DNA of 64,000 bases from Echinometra lucunter (lineage: Eukaryota; Echinodermata; Echinoidea; Camarodonta; Echinometridae). Where the stretch lies: the NCBI GenBank assembly GCA_029962745.1, contig CM057162.1:7571080-7635079 (forward strand), written 5' to 3'. Shown in pieces: positions 44,855 to 58,000 of the stretch (positions are counted from its first letter, which is position 1; each line of letters opens with the position of its first letter). Position numbers and translations under genes: made by a program. Below the pieces are notes generated by a model. The model worked only from the letters and a program-made list of their open reading frames with translations, was not told the origin of the DNA and searched no databases.

Positions 44855-45523
44855 GATTAACATGAAGATAAAAGTAAAGTCTGCACTAAAAAGTTTTTTT
44901 CTGTACACATCATGACCAAGGCTTTTTATGCAGCACTAATATCAAAACATAAAAAAGGAATGTAATAACAAGAAAGAGCATTTCTGTATAAATCCCAAGT
45001 ATGTGTACCTCAAGGCTTTTTTGTGCAGCATCAACATGAAAATATCACTTCTGAATGTATTGAAAGTAATTTAATTATCAAATTCACATGAAAGAAGAAA
45101 GATATTCAAGTAGAAAAGTACGGTACGAGGAAGAGGTCTCCTGAGAATTCCTATACTCCTATTTGATAATAATGAAGCTTCCAACAAAAATTCATGAAGT
45201 TCATTCTTCCTTACCTCAATCATGCTTTGGTTTAAACAATGGAACCAGTATTCTTTGAAAGAAGTGGGGCAGGGAGGAGTCTGAAATAAAGCAGGTTCTC
45301 ATATTTTAATGGAGAAATACGGCTTGATCATGGTGGTGTATCAATTATGAGAAGATGGTGGCCAGTGGCCATATGCACACCTCGATCCATCTCTGTCAAT
45401 GGCTGTAGAACTAGTGCATGAAAAAAGATGATATCAGTCGACAGATAAGGATATGATGCTTTCAGAATTAAAGCGTATAGGAAATAGAAGATTCAGTCAT
45501 CAACAGGTTTAATAGTACAGGTA

Positions 45524-45671
45524 CAGTGGAAACTCGGAATAAAGAGATCTGATATATAGTTCGGTCCCAGCTTTTTATGTTATTTAGTTTTTTAACCCTG
45601 ATCTAACAAGATTCCGCTATAACAAGGTAATTTGGGTGGTCCCAAGGACCTTGTTATACGGAGTTTCCACT
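45524..45671. mobile_element. Tc1/mariner (pogo/Tigger-type) MITE
   Basis: The ends CAGTGGAAACTCGG and acggagtttccact flanked by TA, together with 'ctataacaagg' and 'ccttgttata' near the ends, match the organisation of Tigger-derived MITEs. It lies just downstream of the minus-strand gene's last exon. Confidence 0.75.
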
Positions 45672-46001
45672 ATCTCACTCGGTTACTTTGGGTCAAGGTT
45701 CAGTCATAAATATGACGACAACAAGTATATTGTTTACAGTGTAAATATGTCTCTTCTTCTTATTTAGTCAAAAGTTATAGATAATTCTTTCATCCCTCTC
45801 AGAGGAACACCTTCTTTACTTCTTTACTTTCATTTACACATAGTGATCACATTTTATACAATGGATGAAACCCCAACAAGGATTGAGAATTACTTCTATG
45901 TTTCAGAATTGCAGGAATAAGTAAACTGAAACATATTGCACTTTTCTACAGGATTATCTTCTCCCCAGGACATCATCATTACATACATAGTAACAGAAAT
46001 A

Positions 46002-46059
46002 TCATCGTTTGGATTTCTTCACGTTAGGTCCTTTACTGCTACCTTTTGTCCTCTTCATC
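46002..46059 (-). CDS. Terminal exon, basic C-terminus
   Basis: A cttacctttcag acceptor; the first base completes an Arg codon, then MKRTKGSSKGPNVKKSKR and TGA (46002-46004). The Lys/Arg-rich end could act as a nuclear localisation signal, by inference only. No clear AATAAA was found shortly downstream. Confidence 0.75.
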
Positions 46060-49000
46060 CTGAAAGGTAAGAAAAATAGAAGAATAATTTCATCAACGGT
46101 TATATGAGAACCGGATTGATTTAATGAATACATACAACATACTTATATTTCAGCTTGGCTTTTGCAATATCTAAGACAGTGTTTTTGTAGATCGCCAATT
46201 CCATGCTAAAATCCTGGATGGACTTATTTTGCACATTGCTATATTAATTCTCATGGGGAATGATGAAATATAGAATAATCAGCATATAATTGCATAAAAC
46301 TTCCCTTAATAGTAACTCTGCTATTATAGTAGCTCTTCATGGAATATTGGATTTTGATTGGCTGTTGAGGAACATGCCATGCTCAACAGTCAATCAAAAT
46401 CCAGTATTCCATGAAGAGTTACTATACCGTTATAGCAAAGCTACTACTATAGTAAGTTTTGCGCAAGGGGCCCCTAGACTTACACCCTCCTCGATTTAAA
46501 TAAAAATCTCTCCTTCTAACTGACTGCAGTTATCTTACCTAGTTCCAGAAGTACTGGGATTGTGAGCACTGTCATCTCCCTCAAGTTGAGATGCTGTAGA
46601 TGAGAATGAAGGGAAAGAAAGAAACCACTTCATCATTAAAGTAATATTTCAAGAGCATGCATGTCACAATATACATGTACATTAAAAATTACATGTAAAT
46701 TAAAACAAATCAACAGCGCTGTGCTGCCTTATGATAAAACCCGGGGAGAAAATATAGTCTGGAGCGATTGTCATATTGGTCATATGTTGGAGCATTTATT
46801 CTGGGTTCCAGTTGGGGGTCTTCTCTTAACTCTTAACTGTTTCTCCCCATGAAATATGTCATTATAAGTAACCAATTTCCAGAGGTACTTTCTATTTGTC
46901 AGGGACCACAGAAGTGGCCCCTAAAGTTTTTGAAAGGGGGGGGGGGGGGAGGGGGGGGCTAACATCCTAGCAGGTGGAGTCCAAGGGCTTTAGGGTTGGG
47001 GGGGGGTTCAGGGGGCTCCAAGCCCTGAAGCCCTTTGGTTTTTATGGTTTTGCAAGCCAATGAATGAGCAATTTGCAATTTATATATTAATATTTTTTTT
47101 AAAGCCCCCCTCCCCAGCTCCCACTTCCGTGCCTCCTGTTTGTAAGCTGTAGAGGTCTATATGGTCTATACTGGAAAAATGTAACATGCATAGAAACAAA
47201 AACTTCACAGCTACAAATAATCCAAGTGGAGTATCATTATTTGATCAGGACATACAATCAGAAAATGAGCATTGATTTTACTCACAAAAAATCTACTCTT
47301 ATTTACAGTGTATGTCATTTTAATACATTTTTCAGGCTTTTAGCATTTTGGATATAAAATGATGTTTTCCATCTGTCAAAATATCACCTTTCAAAAAGAT
47401 TTTAATTTTCAAAATACTGCAACTTAATTTCAGCAATATCCCCATTTTGCTATAGATAATTTCGTTGTCGGTTTTACAAACCGGCGAATAGCCAAAATGA
47501 AGTTTTAAAAAATTCACTTTTTTGCATATTTGGATAGTATGTCAGAATCTATCAAGTGACAAAATTCCATCGCTCTTATTTCGTTTATTTTTTTGAGAAA
47601 TCCTGGTTTTTAAAAAATATTATGGTTGAACGGTGAATAGCACTCTAGTCTGCGGTTCTTAAGCACTTGCGAATAGGCCCCTACATTTACTTCACATGTA
47701 CACATTATCCGTTGTCAGATTTTAAAGATTGTTGACCCACATACGCGTATCCATACATACACGCAGCCATATTTGGAAGGTGAATGGCAAATAGCACTGT
47801 GCTGTCTACTAACCAGCTAATAGGCGGCATTTAAGGTATGTGCTGACTGCGCGCCAAGCCTTTCATTCTTCCGAACTGTCGAATTAGTGGCGAATAGCGT
47901 AAATTTCTGACTGGGAGCGCAATTGGTTTGTGAGCTTACAATTTGAGTTTTCTTTATATATGGTGCTTAATACAAAGATGATATTAAATACAGCATATAA
48001 CCTCTTTTACTCTGCAAAATTGCTGGAAAACAATGAATATAAGTATACAAATTCACTGCTCAAAAAGGTGAAAAACTTTCAACGTGTTTTTCTCTGAACT
48101 GTATTTTTTCCGTGGGGATGGGCATTTTGGGGGTTCGAAAGACCAACAATTGGCAAAACAACGTATGTCGACTTATGTGATTTCACTGAAATATTTACTT
48201 TCTAGTTAGAGATACATGGTTTTGCTACATCACAGATCATTAATGCCAAAGGACATACGTTATTTTGCCGAATCACAGCACAGCTGCCACTGAGGGTGCG
48301 TAACAGCATGATGTTGTTTTTGCCAAATTACACTGCAGGTGCGCAGAATGATATACATCATTTTACCAAATCACACCGAGGGTATGCGGAGCATGTATAA
48401 CAACATACTGTATGTTGCTTTGACAAATCAAGTAGAAGCTGTGCAGGGTAGCATAGCTACATACTTTGTTTTCACAAAGCATTTTGTTTTGCAAATTACG
48501 CACACGATGCAGGGTAAATCATTGATGAAGCTAAAAAACCTGTTTTATAAAATAATTTTACCCTACATAATACAAGTCTAGAAGAATGTTATCTGCTACA
48601 TGTAGACAACATTATCATGGAAAATTTTTCAACTTCAGAGAAGTAGTCCAAACATTTTTAATGGTAATGGCTTTATTGAAAATTCATTTGCAGTCTATAG
48701 CTGAATTGCAGAATTTTGTACATTGAGTAAAAAAACATATACAAGTATTATCAATAAACTACATTAAACTAGAAATATCCATTGCCATGTAGCAGAAGTG
48801 TATCCCCTGGGTAGTTGTGAAATCTCTGCCATTCAATATAACCTCCTATAAAATGTGACCTGCTGCCTCAACACCAACAATAAGTCATCAAAATTCATTT
48901 TTTCGCTTTATAGCTCATCTGAAAGTAAAGATTCTCAGCTTTCCAATGGTATATGACTCATCCAAATTGCTCTAAAATGAATAACCCCCTCCAAAATTAG

Positions 49001-52000
49001 GAATCATTAACCTCCATTCAGCATGTTCAGAGAAGAGACTTTGAAGTACAGAACAAAGAGCACTCAGCCTAAGCTCTCTTCATGTGACCAAATTGCAGCA
49101 GGGTATTCAATAGTCCATAGTAAAAGGTGTGAAGGGATTATCAGATAAGGCTAAAACTTAGTACATCCTGGGACCTATCCTAGGACCTATTCTTTATTTT
49201 CCCCGAAAATCAGTTCAATACCTTGATGAATTTTTAACTGAGAAGGGAATGAATGAAGGCATATCAACAAAAGCGCTCTAACACTCTATGAGGCAGTTAA
49301 TTTGTATGAAGCGAAAATGAGGAATCAATTTGAAATTGCTAAAAAAACATATTTCTGGGGCGAATTACGCTCCCAAACTTAGAGACATGATAGAATGATA
49401 ATGAAACTACCCCTTTCTATCAAAAACACGAAATTGACCAATCCGACTGAAATGACATTTTGGGCTGTTCTTGGTTGCGGTGCATGCAACTTATTGGTGG
49501 TATCGAGCCGGCGGGTCACAAATAGAAGTTGTTCCATGAAATACTACACAACCCCCCCCTTCCCCCTCCTCGCCCTGCTGTGATATGGGGTCAAAAGCTT
49601 CCAATGATATCTATCAGATAGATCAAACAGAATTAAAATTCTCTGAAAGATAGAGAGTAGTATTTTTGACCATTTGAAAGAAAAATTATAAATTTGCATA
49701 ATTAATTAATCTAAAAATTTTGTGTAGGATAAAACAGACAAAATCAAAATCTGCAGCAAAATAAAGAGAAATAGCATTTTGGGGGTGTTTTTTTTTTAAA
49801 ATGAATTTGCATGATTTGCTTAATTCATGAAATTCAAAATTCTGTATAGAAGCAGTCAAGCCCCCACCAAATCCTATCAAATAAAACAAACAGAATCAAA
49901 ATCCGCTAAGAAGTAGCATATATTGTTTATTTGGCATAAATTTGCATAATAAATGAATTTCCCAATTCTGTGTGGAACCATTCAAGCATCCACCAAGCCC
50001 CCTATCAGATAAAAAAAACAGAATCAAAATCGGCTGCAAAACAGGGTAGAAATAGCATTTATTTTGTGATTTTGGATGCATATGCATAAATTTGCATAAT
50101 TAGTGACTTGAACATTTCTCAGTTTATTGCCAAGCTGTGACCCAATGTATATTGCATCAGCCACTTCACCACAAAACCCTCAAACCAGTTTGTCAAGGAG
50201 ATTGGAAGGACCTTGTCGATACTTGCAGAGATTGTTTAAGGACAGGGACAACTACAGCTCTCTTCCGCACCTTTAGAACAATTCCGTCAGCAAGTTAAGT
50301 ACAGAAGATATGGGCCAGTGGGATACTAAGTTCACATGCAAATTCTCAGATGGTTCTGCTAGGTATCATATCGAGACTTTAACAGCTTTTCCAACCTTTA
50401 CCTTCTTAAACTGACGGTAGACATCCTAAGGTTGAATCACACTTGCCAACTCTACCGATTTTGGCAGTAGTACGATCGCTTTTCATATAATTTAACCTCA
50501 TTTAACCTCATACATCACTGTACTAAAAACAATAAAAATTAGTAATCTACTACTTTTTCATTCTTCAGTGTTGGTAAGTATGTTGAATGCGCGGGGAGGT
50601 GAAAAAGGGTCGGGTAAGTACGCAGCTAAGTTCCTAGCATTCATAACGGGTACATCCTCAGCAACAGACTTGAAGAGGCCATTCAGGCTGTTTGCTTTTG
50701 CAGCAATATCATCTCTATCAACTCTCGGAACAGCATGAGTTGGCATTTCTCATGTTCATTACAAAAATCCCTCGTTTGAAATAGACCCCACCACTTTAGC
50801 ACATGATCCGATGCATCTTAGGTGGGGTATAGCTACCCGCTATCCAAAATGACACGTTAAAAGTCTTATTAGTACTAGCATCTTCGCACGAAAGGTGGTG
50901 GTTTTGGATTACGTCTGCACTCCTCATCATCTTACGTAATAGTGTTAACAAACTCTTAACATCGCACTGCCCGAAAGGAAATGTGAAGTAGGAAATATAT
51001 CTTTCACCTGTTTTAAGATATTGCCATGTCCAAAAGTCACTCATCATTTAGATGAAATCCAAAATTAAACTTCGAATGAAGCAAAATGACCCAGAAATTG
51101 CGATTCTAGCAACATTTTTAACTCCATAAACTAGCCCGTCGCCCGTGCACTAGGCATGTGTAGCCCCAGCATGTTTCTCTTTCTCCCTTCCTCTCTCTCT
51201 CTCTCTCTCTCTCATCAAACTTTGCAGGTCGATCATTTCTCCGGCAAGGTGATTAAGTTGTTCAGCGCTTTTGTTTATTTAGGCTTACTGCAATCTCAAG
51301 TGTTTAGAAGTTGCAAAAATCAAATCGGGGTTTCAGTTTTAAACGATGGGTTTTCGTCATGTTGGTTTTGATCTGTTATACTATTGAATACTTTGAACTG
51401 TAAAATCTCTGACATCTTGGAAGTACCGAAACAGACATAATGCTGTTTTGCTAAATCAAAGCCATACTGTGGTATGGGCATAATAGTCATTTTTATGAAA
51501 GAAATAAATGTATAATAAATGTGGCTCAGTGGTAGAGCAGTGGTCTCGTAACTGGGAGTTCCCGGGTTCGAAACCAAGTGGATGCGCTAATACCCTTTGG
51601 TAAGGTATTATCCTCATTACCAAGTCTTTCGGAGGGGACTTAAAGCCATCGGTCCCCTGGGTGTTTACTAGCAAGCATATACATGCTTCTTAGCAGTCAG
51701 GTAAAATAACCCACCATTAACCATAACCATTAACCAATTGTACAGTGGACTGCTTAAATATCTATTTGCCCATTAAATGCACTCACTACATATACTTTAA
51801 CTCATTGGATACTAAGCCTTTGGGTAGGAGTCTATGGTAATAACAAATTCAAATCATACTCAATGGGTAATTTGAGCAAAGAAAGTTAATTGATCGTAGA
51901 AAATGGCACTGTACCTGAAGGCTCCTCAGATTCACAGTCAGATGCAGATCGGTAGTGACCTATTTGACAGAAAGAAGTCAAAGAATGATAGATGGACTTG

Positions 52001-55000
52001 TCTTAGGTGTTGTTTTGTAAAATGCTATTTCAAATATCATTACCAAGACACTTTTGCTTTTCTTTTTAGGTAGCTATCAAAAGGCACGTCCACTGGATTT
52101 TATTGGGCTTCTCTGCACCCAAGTATTCACATCAGCTTTCCAAATCCCTCGTTGTTTCTATAGAGGAACGGGAGGATAGTGGTCCAAAAGACACTAAGCA
52201 GGAATCCTGCTCCATGCTGCGGTATTATTGAGCTCTGACTTATGATAAAAGCCTTACACAAAAATACACAAAAAGAATGAATGACATTCAAATACAATAA
52301 TAATGAACCCTTTGCATACATACATGTAAGTGAATTAAATGAATCTTACAATGAGCATGCATATCTGAAAAAACTTGTCTCATAGGTATGATAAAGAAAA
52401 TACACATACCTGTTTTCAACTTATGTGCCAATGTCTGCAGACTTGTTTTTTGCAGAATGTCTGCAAGACAACTACGAGTATTTCCAATCTCCTGGTTCAC
52501 ATGCCATGCACAGAGCATCTCAATTAGTGCTTGTCTGTAATTGTTTGAGTGCATGGTAAGCGCATGACCACTCCTGGCAAGGCCAAAACCCATATTGTTG
52601 CACAGCTCTGTATACTTCCCGGTAGTAACATCATCAGCCAATTTGATCAATTCTCCTTCTGATACAGATGAAGGACTGAAGCAAAAAATAAAAATGAGTG
52701 TGAAAAGAATATAAACAAGAAGCATTTCAGACTGCCTCCACCAATGACAGATCTGAAATATATAGATTATGCAAAATTTTCAAAAACTTTAACCTAATCC
52801 CTCCCATATGCTGAGTTTAGTTTGTACTTGGTTTGTTTATTGGTCCTTAACTTATTGAAAGAACAAGCCATCCTAAAAAGTCATCCAAAACAAATCATTT
52901 CCAAATTCATAAGGCAAGAAGTTGGCCTTTTAATTGGATTTTAAACACACTGTCAACTTTGCCAGGCCTTAAATCTGACAATCCATGAATCCAGCCTCAT
53001 TAAAGCTGCTATTCATAAGTTTTGAATATGCTCGAATTTCATATCAAAATAAAGTTTATGGTGCACAAATCACTATGAAACCGATTGAAACTTTTGAAAA
53101 GTAAGTGGGAAACAAATATTGCCTGTCACAAATCGATAAAACGGACCCCCAATGTTGCCTGTGCGTACGTTGCCCAACTCGATGCGAGATCCGTGACGTC
53201 ATCGTATGGGCAATAGCCAGTGATGTGGTATGTTGTGAATGTGGTGAATGTGATGTGTCGTGTCCGAGGGAGTGATTAAAACGACGTTTCTGCATTGTTT
53301 CTATGAATTCATTATTCTGTGAATGTTTTCAAAGTATCTTTCAACCATTCTATTTAACATTATTCATATAATAATGTCGGAGAAATTCTACAATTTAATT
53401 ATGACTTTTTGCAATTAGAAAGGGGAAAAAATCCCATAATATAATAGAACAGTCTCCCTTGTACATGCTATGTAACCATTGTAGGGCATACCATTTTAAT
53501 TTTAGGGGTGTTATAATTCACGAGAGATGGAGGGATAGACGGAATACTTTTTTTTCTTGAATTTAAAATTGTTTTCTTGGCGAATAGTTTGAACTTGTGT
53601 AAAGAAAATATAGAAATGGTAATCACCTTAAGTACTGCTAATTTGTTTTTTTTTTCTTTTCTATTAAGGAGCAACTGATATTTACATGTGCTTATAAGCT
53701 CAAGTTAACTTTTCCATACTCGGCATTTTAGTAGTCAATCGTATGTAGTAGGTAGGTGAGGTAAAGTAGGTGATCTGAGGCGAAGGTGAGAGTAATTTTG
53801 CATGTAATTCAATTAGGCCTTTGGTGATAGTCTTTGATCAGTTATAATTTCGTATCTGGGTTATTTTCACTGTTTATTTGCTTGAAAATCATCAGAACCT
53901 GCAATAAAAAAATAAATTCCTTGAAAAAAAAAATTTCGAATGAAATTATCGAAATCAGGTTTAATCAGAGTATTACAGGGAAAAATCCCTTGATAAAGAC
54001 TTGAAGCTATGCTATAATGCAATACATGTATGATGTTCATCCACAGAAATAGAAGACGTCTTCTATTTCTGTGTGTTCATCTCTACACCCCAGCTCTACA
54101 TTATCTGAGATCAGTGGTGACGTCCAGTCTCTGTATGCTAGCTAGCCATTCCTATCATAATAAATACAAGATTTTAGTGAAGAGGAATGTTGTAGATCAA
54201 GATAGTTTCTACAAGCATCAATTTTCCTTAGACGACAATATTATCTAGGTAACTTTTACATACAATCATGATTTGACGAGCGGGTCTCTTAATCAGTTCT
54301 GTCTCTGAGAATTTGATGCAACGTCGTTTTGGGACGTAGTTTGACATTGCATCCCGGCTTGGCTTGGTTTTCTTTGTCATTTTCATGTCAATTTCCCACT
54401 TTATATTCTGCTTTGACCAAACAAAAAGAAAAGAAAATCGAGTCATCAATGAGGTAATTTAAATAATAAGCCAATGCAGTTTTGCCTGCTCTCTTATAAC
54501 AGCTAAAATCCATCAAAATTGCATGCGATCATCTCAATGCACAATGTTTCATTACGTGCAAGCACCTAGCTCGCCGCAGATCATCCATGTGCCTACGTCA
54601 TCATTGGGGACCCATTTTGCTCGCAGCCACTTCCGGGTTCTGAGAATCAGAGGGGCGTTTTTGGAAAATGCGTTTTTAGATAATTTCTTGGAATTTACAG
54701 GAGCAATAATGAACATCACTGTCTTCTACATACTTCCCCGTTTCCATTCATATATAATTAACCCTATTCTGTGATTTTCTTTGAATGTCACCTTTAAAAA
54801 TAACTTCCCATCAAATGATTAAGCTGGAAGGTGGGTGTTAATAGATATGTTTTTTATCATGAGATCCATGAGTTGATTCTTTATGTCACTAAAAACAGGT
54901 CAGAAGATTCTAACGGTGTTTCAGTCATGCACAATCATGTTTGGTTCACTCCCAGCAAAGTGTGTGGACATATACACAACAAATGTACAGTATAGGGAGA

Positions 55001-58000
55001 TGGGAGTTCATTCTGGTATACATGCACCCATACACACTGGTGTGGAGCCATTTTCTAGTGTGTACACTCATTTATTCAATGTCTGAATTCAAAGAGTTGT
55101 CATGGTTCAAAGAGATTGGGGATAGTTTTCTGTTCTTCCAAATGGTTACAAAGCCTATGACTATGATATTGCATTTCATACACATGGTCAGTATGGTATA
55201 CGGTTTTACCCTTATAAATTGCAATGCTTTCAAAAAACTTGCAAAAGGTTACACTGTCTTTAAGTTACTGCTAGAATGAGCCATTTTCACAAAAAATTAC
55301 ATGTACTTAGATAACCTTTAGCCCTCATGACACGCAAATCTACTCAGTTCATCATCCCTTGCATATAAGACAAGCTTAAAGTTGGTCTGCCGTCACTCTG
55401 TCAATTCGATTTGAAGTCATTAAAAACAAGGCGTTTGCGATGTTGTGTCTCGCCCACTTGTGAAAATAACTAGAAATATCGCGATCTGTGATGGCACACA
55501 ACAGAACTGTATCGAAAGCTCATTGTGAAATACTGTAACTGGGATGGAATAACATTTGATAAAATATGAGAAGGGTTTTTTATGAAATGGTACTGCATTT
55601 TCACGTGCATGTACTTTCCCTGCTTCTACTCTCATCCCTCTGATATGAGTAACAGGTCCCCTTAGTGCATCTACAACCCAAGTTTGATAGATAAGTATCA
55701 CATGGTTGCAGAGTTTTGTGTCATAAGAGAGTCTTGCACGTAAACTTTAATGTTTGACCTGAAATGACCTTTGACCTTACCATGTGACCTATGACTGGAC
55801 CATAACATGCAGGTCCCCTTAGTGCATCGACAACCCAAGTTTGATAGATAAGTGTCACACGGTTGCAGAGTTTTGAGTCATAAGAGAGTCTTGCACGTAA
55901 ACTTCAACGTTTGACCTGAAATGACCTTTGACCTTACCATGTGACCTCTGACTGGACCATAACATGCAGGTCCCCTCAGTGCATCTACAACCCAAGTTTG
56001 GTTGAAAAGTGAGTCACGGTTGCAAAGTTATGTGTGATAAGAGAGTCTTGCACGTCAACTTTAACATTTGACCTGAAATGACCTTTGACCTTACCATGTG
56101 ACCTCTGACTGGACAATAAGATGCAGGTCCCCTTAGTGCATCTACAACCCAAGTTTGATTGAACAGTGTCACACAGTTGCAGAGTTTTGTGTCATAAGAG
56201 AGTCTTGCACGTAAATTTTAACGTTTGACCTAAAATGACCTTTGACCTTACCATGTGACCTCTGACTAGAGCATAACATGCAGGTCCGCTTAGGGCATCT
56301 ACAACCCAAGTTTGGTTGAAAAGTGAGTCACGGTTGCAGAGTTTTGTGTCATAAGAGAGTCTTGCACGTAAACTTTAACGTTTGACCTGAAATGACCTTT
56401 GACCTTACCATGTGACCTCTGACTAGAGCATAACATGCAGGTCCGCTTAGGGCATCTACAACCCAAGTTTGGTTGAAAAGTGAGTCACGGTTGCAGAGTT
56501 TTGTGTCATAAGAGAGTCTTGCACGTAAACTTTAACGTTTGACCTGAAATGACCTTTGACCTTACCATGTGACCTCTGACTGGACCATAACATGCAGGTC
56601 CCCTTAGTGCATCTACAACCCAAGTTTGGTTGAAAAGTGAGTCACGGTTGCCAAGTTATCTTTCATAACGTTTGTGACGGACGGACGGACGGACGACGGA
56701 CGGACGACGGACGGACGACGGACGGACGACGGACGGACGACGGACGGACGACATTTGGATCCCTTAGTCTCGCCTTCACCTCCGGTGGGCGAGACAAAAA
56801 GCCATTTTTTACGTATATAATATACTTAGACCTTTGACCCAAGCCATTCACATCCTTGTCATTCCCATGTGCATGCATGAGCCAAGTTTGAAGTTGATCC
56901 ATCAAATGGTTTTTACTTAGTTCAATATCATGAGAACCAGCCTTTTTCACGAATACAATGTGCCTCAATGTCCTTTGACCGTGTGACTCCCAAATCTTCT
57001 CAGATCACTCCAATATCCATATATGAACCAGGTTTGAATTTGATCCGTTAAATGGTTGAGTGATCGTGAGAACCATCCATTTTCATGTATACAGTGACCT
57101 CTATGACCTTGAACCTCGCAATCCCAAAATCTAATCAGATCATTGTCACTACAATGAGCCAGGTCTGAAGTTGATCCGTCAAGTTATCGTGAGAACAAGC
57201 CGTTTTGATGTATACAATGACCTCTATGACCTTTTACCTTTGATCTCGTGACCCCAAACTCTAATCAGATCACTGTCACTCCCATATGCATACATGAGCC
57301 AAGTTTAAAGTTGATTTGTTAAATGGTTCTTAAGTTAGAGCAAGAATGAAAATAGGAAATATGGTCTAATCGTTTACCCGTGGATGACAGTCACTGTTGG
57401 AGTTGACCACAAAGCCTGAATATCACCTAGCATGAAATATTTCGTACACAAAAATGCCAAACTATGGCCTGAAAATATATTGCCAGGGACTAAATCCAGG
57501 CTTTCACCTGAAAACTGGCATCCCTAATTTACCGTAATACTCAAAGAACTGAAGTGGATTAAAAGAAATGTATATGTTGTCCCTAAAATAATGCTTGGTA
57601 TGATGTGCTGAAACAGTTGAAATTACTGCATAATCCCAACAAAGATGCCCTTATGCTTTAGTGCTGGCATAATAAAGTTGTACAAAAATACACATTAGGG
57701 CTCTTTTGCCCAAGCTATTTCACTGGCTTGCATGGTAAGAGTGCCAGTAACAATTCTGCGAATAAATAGGCATGTCTTAGATAAGATGAAATCCTGCTAA
57801 ACTGGTTCCTAGAATACCTAATAAAAGGATTTTTTAGGGTAATATCTCAATGACTTTATCCAAGATAAAATCTTAGACTGTATTTGAGAAGCAATACATT
57901 TCAGAACCCAACCCCTGGTGCAAAAGGACAGTAGGTGAAAAGGTGTCATCTCAGGAGACACTTTGGTGCTACTGCTTAGTGTGGAAGAATAAAAAAACAA

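Larger units (their letters stand above)
46594..51914. other. Large intron of the minus-strand gene
   Basis: It contains G-runs near 46935-46960, a dispersed repeat (47735-48150), a degenerate minisatellite (48230-48530), a ~150-bp tandem repeat (49600-50105), a decayed LINE (50130-50755) and a SINE (51517-51735). No additional exon is needed for phase continuity. Confidence 0.6.
55446..56796. mobile_element. TIR element carrying a 157-bp tandem array
   Basis: tgtctcgcccac at the left and gtgggcgagaca at the right form a 12-bp inverted repeat around about 1.35 kb. The interior is a unique left part, seven units of a 157-bp tandem repeat, and a (GGAC)n-type microsatellite before the right end. 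No transposase is present and target duplications are not clear, so the superfamily is undetermined. Confidence 0.65.

Noticed and set aside
51518..51590. A functional tRNA gene with CGT-like anticodon
   Set aside because: A and B boxes are present but the acceptor stem does not pair and a SINE body follows.
55653..56674. CRISPR-like regular spacing
   Set aside because: The whole 157-bp unit repeats, with no unique spacers, and the DNA is eukaryotic; it is a tandem satellite.
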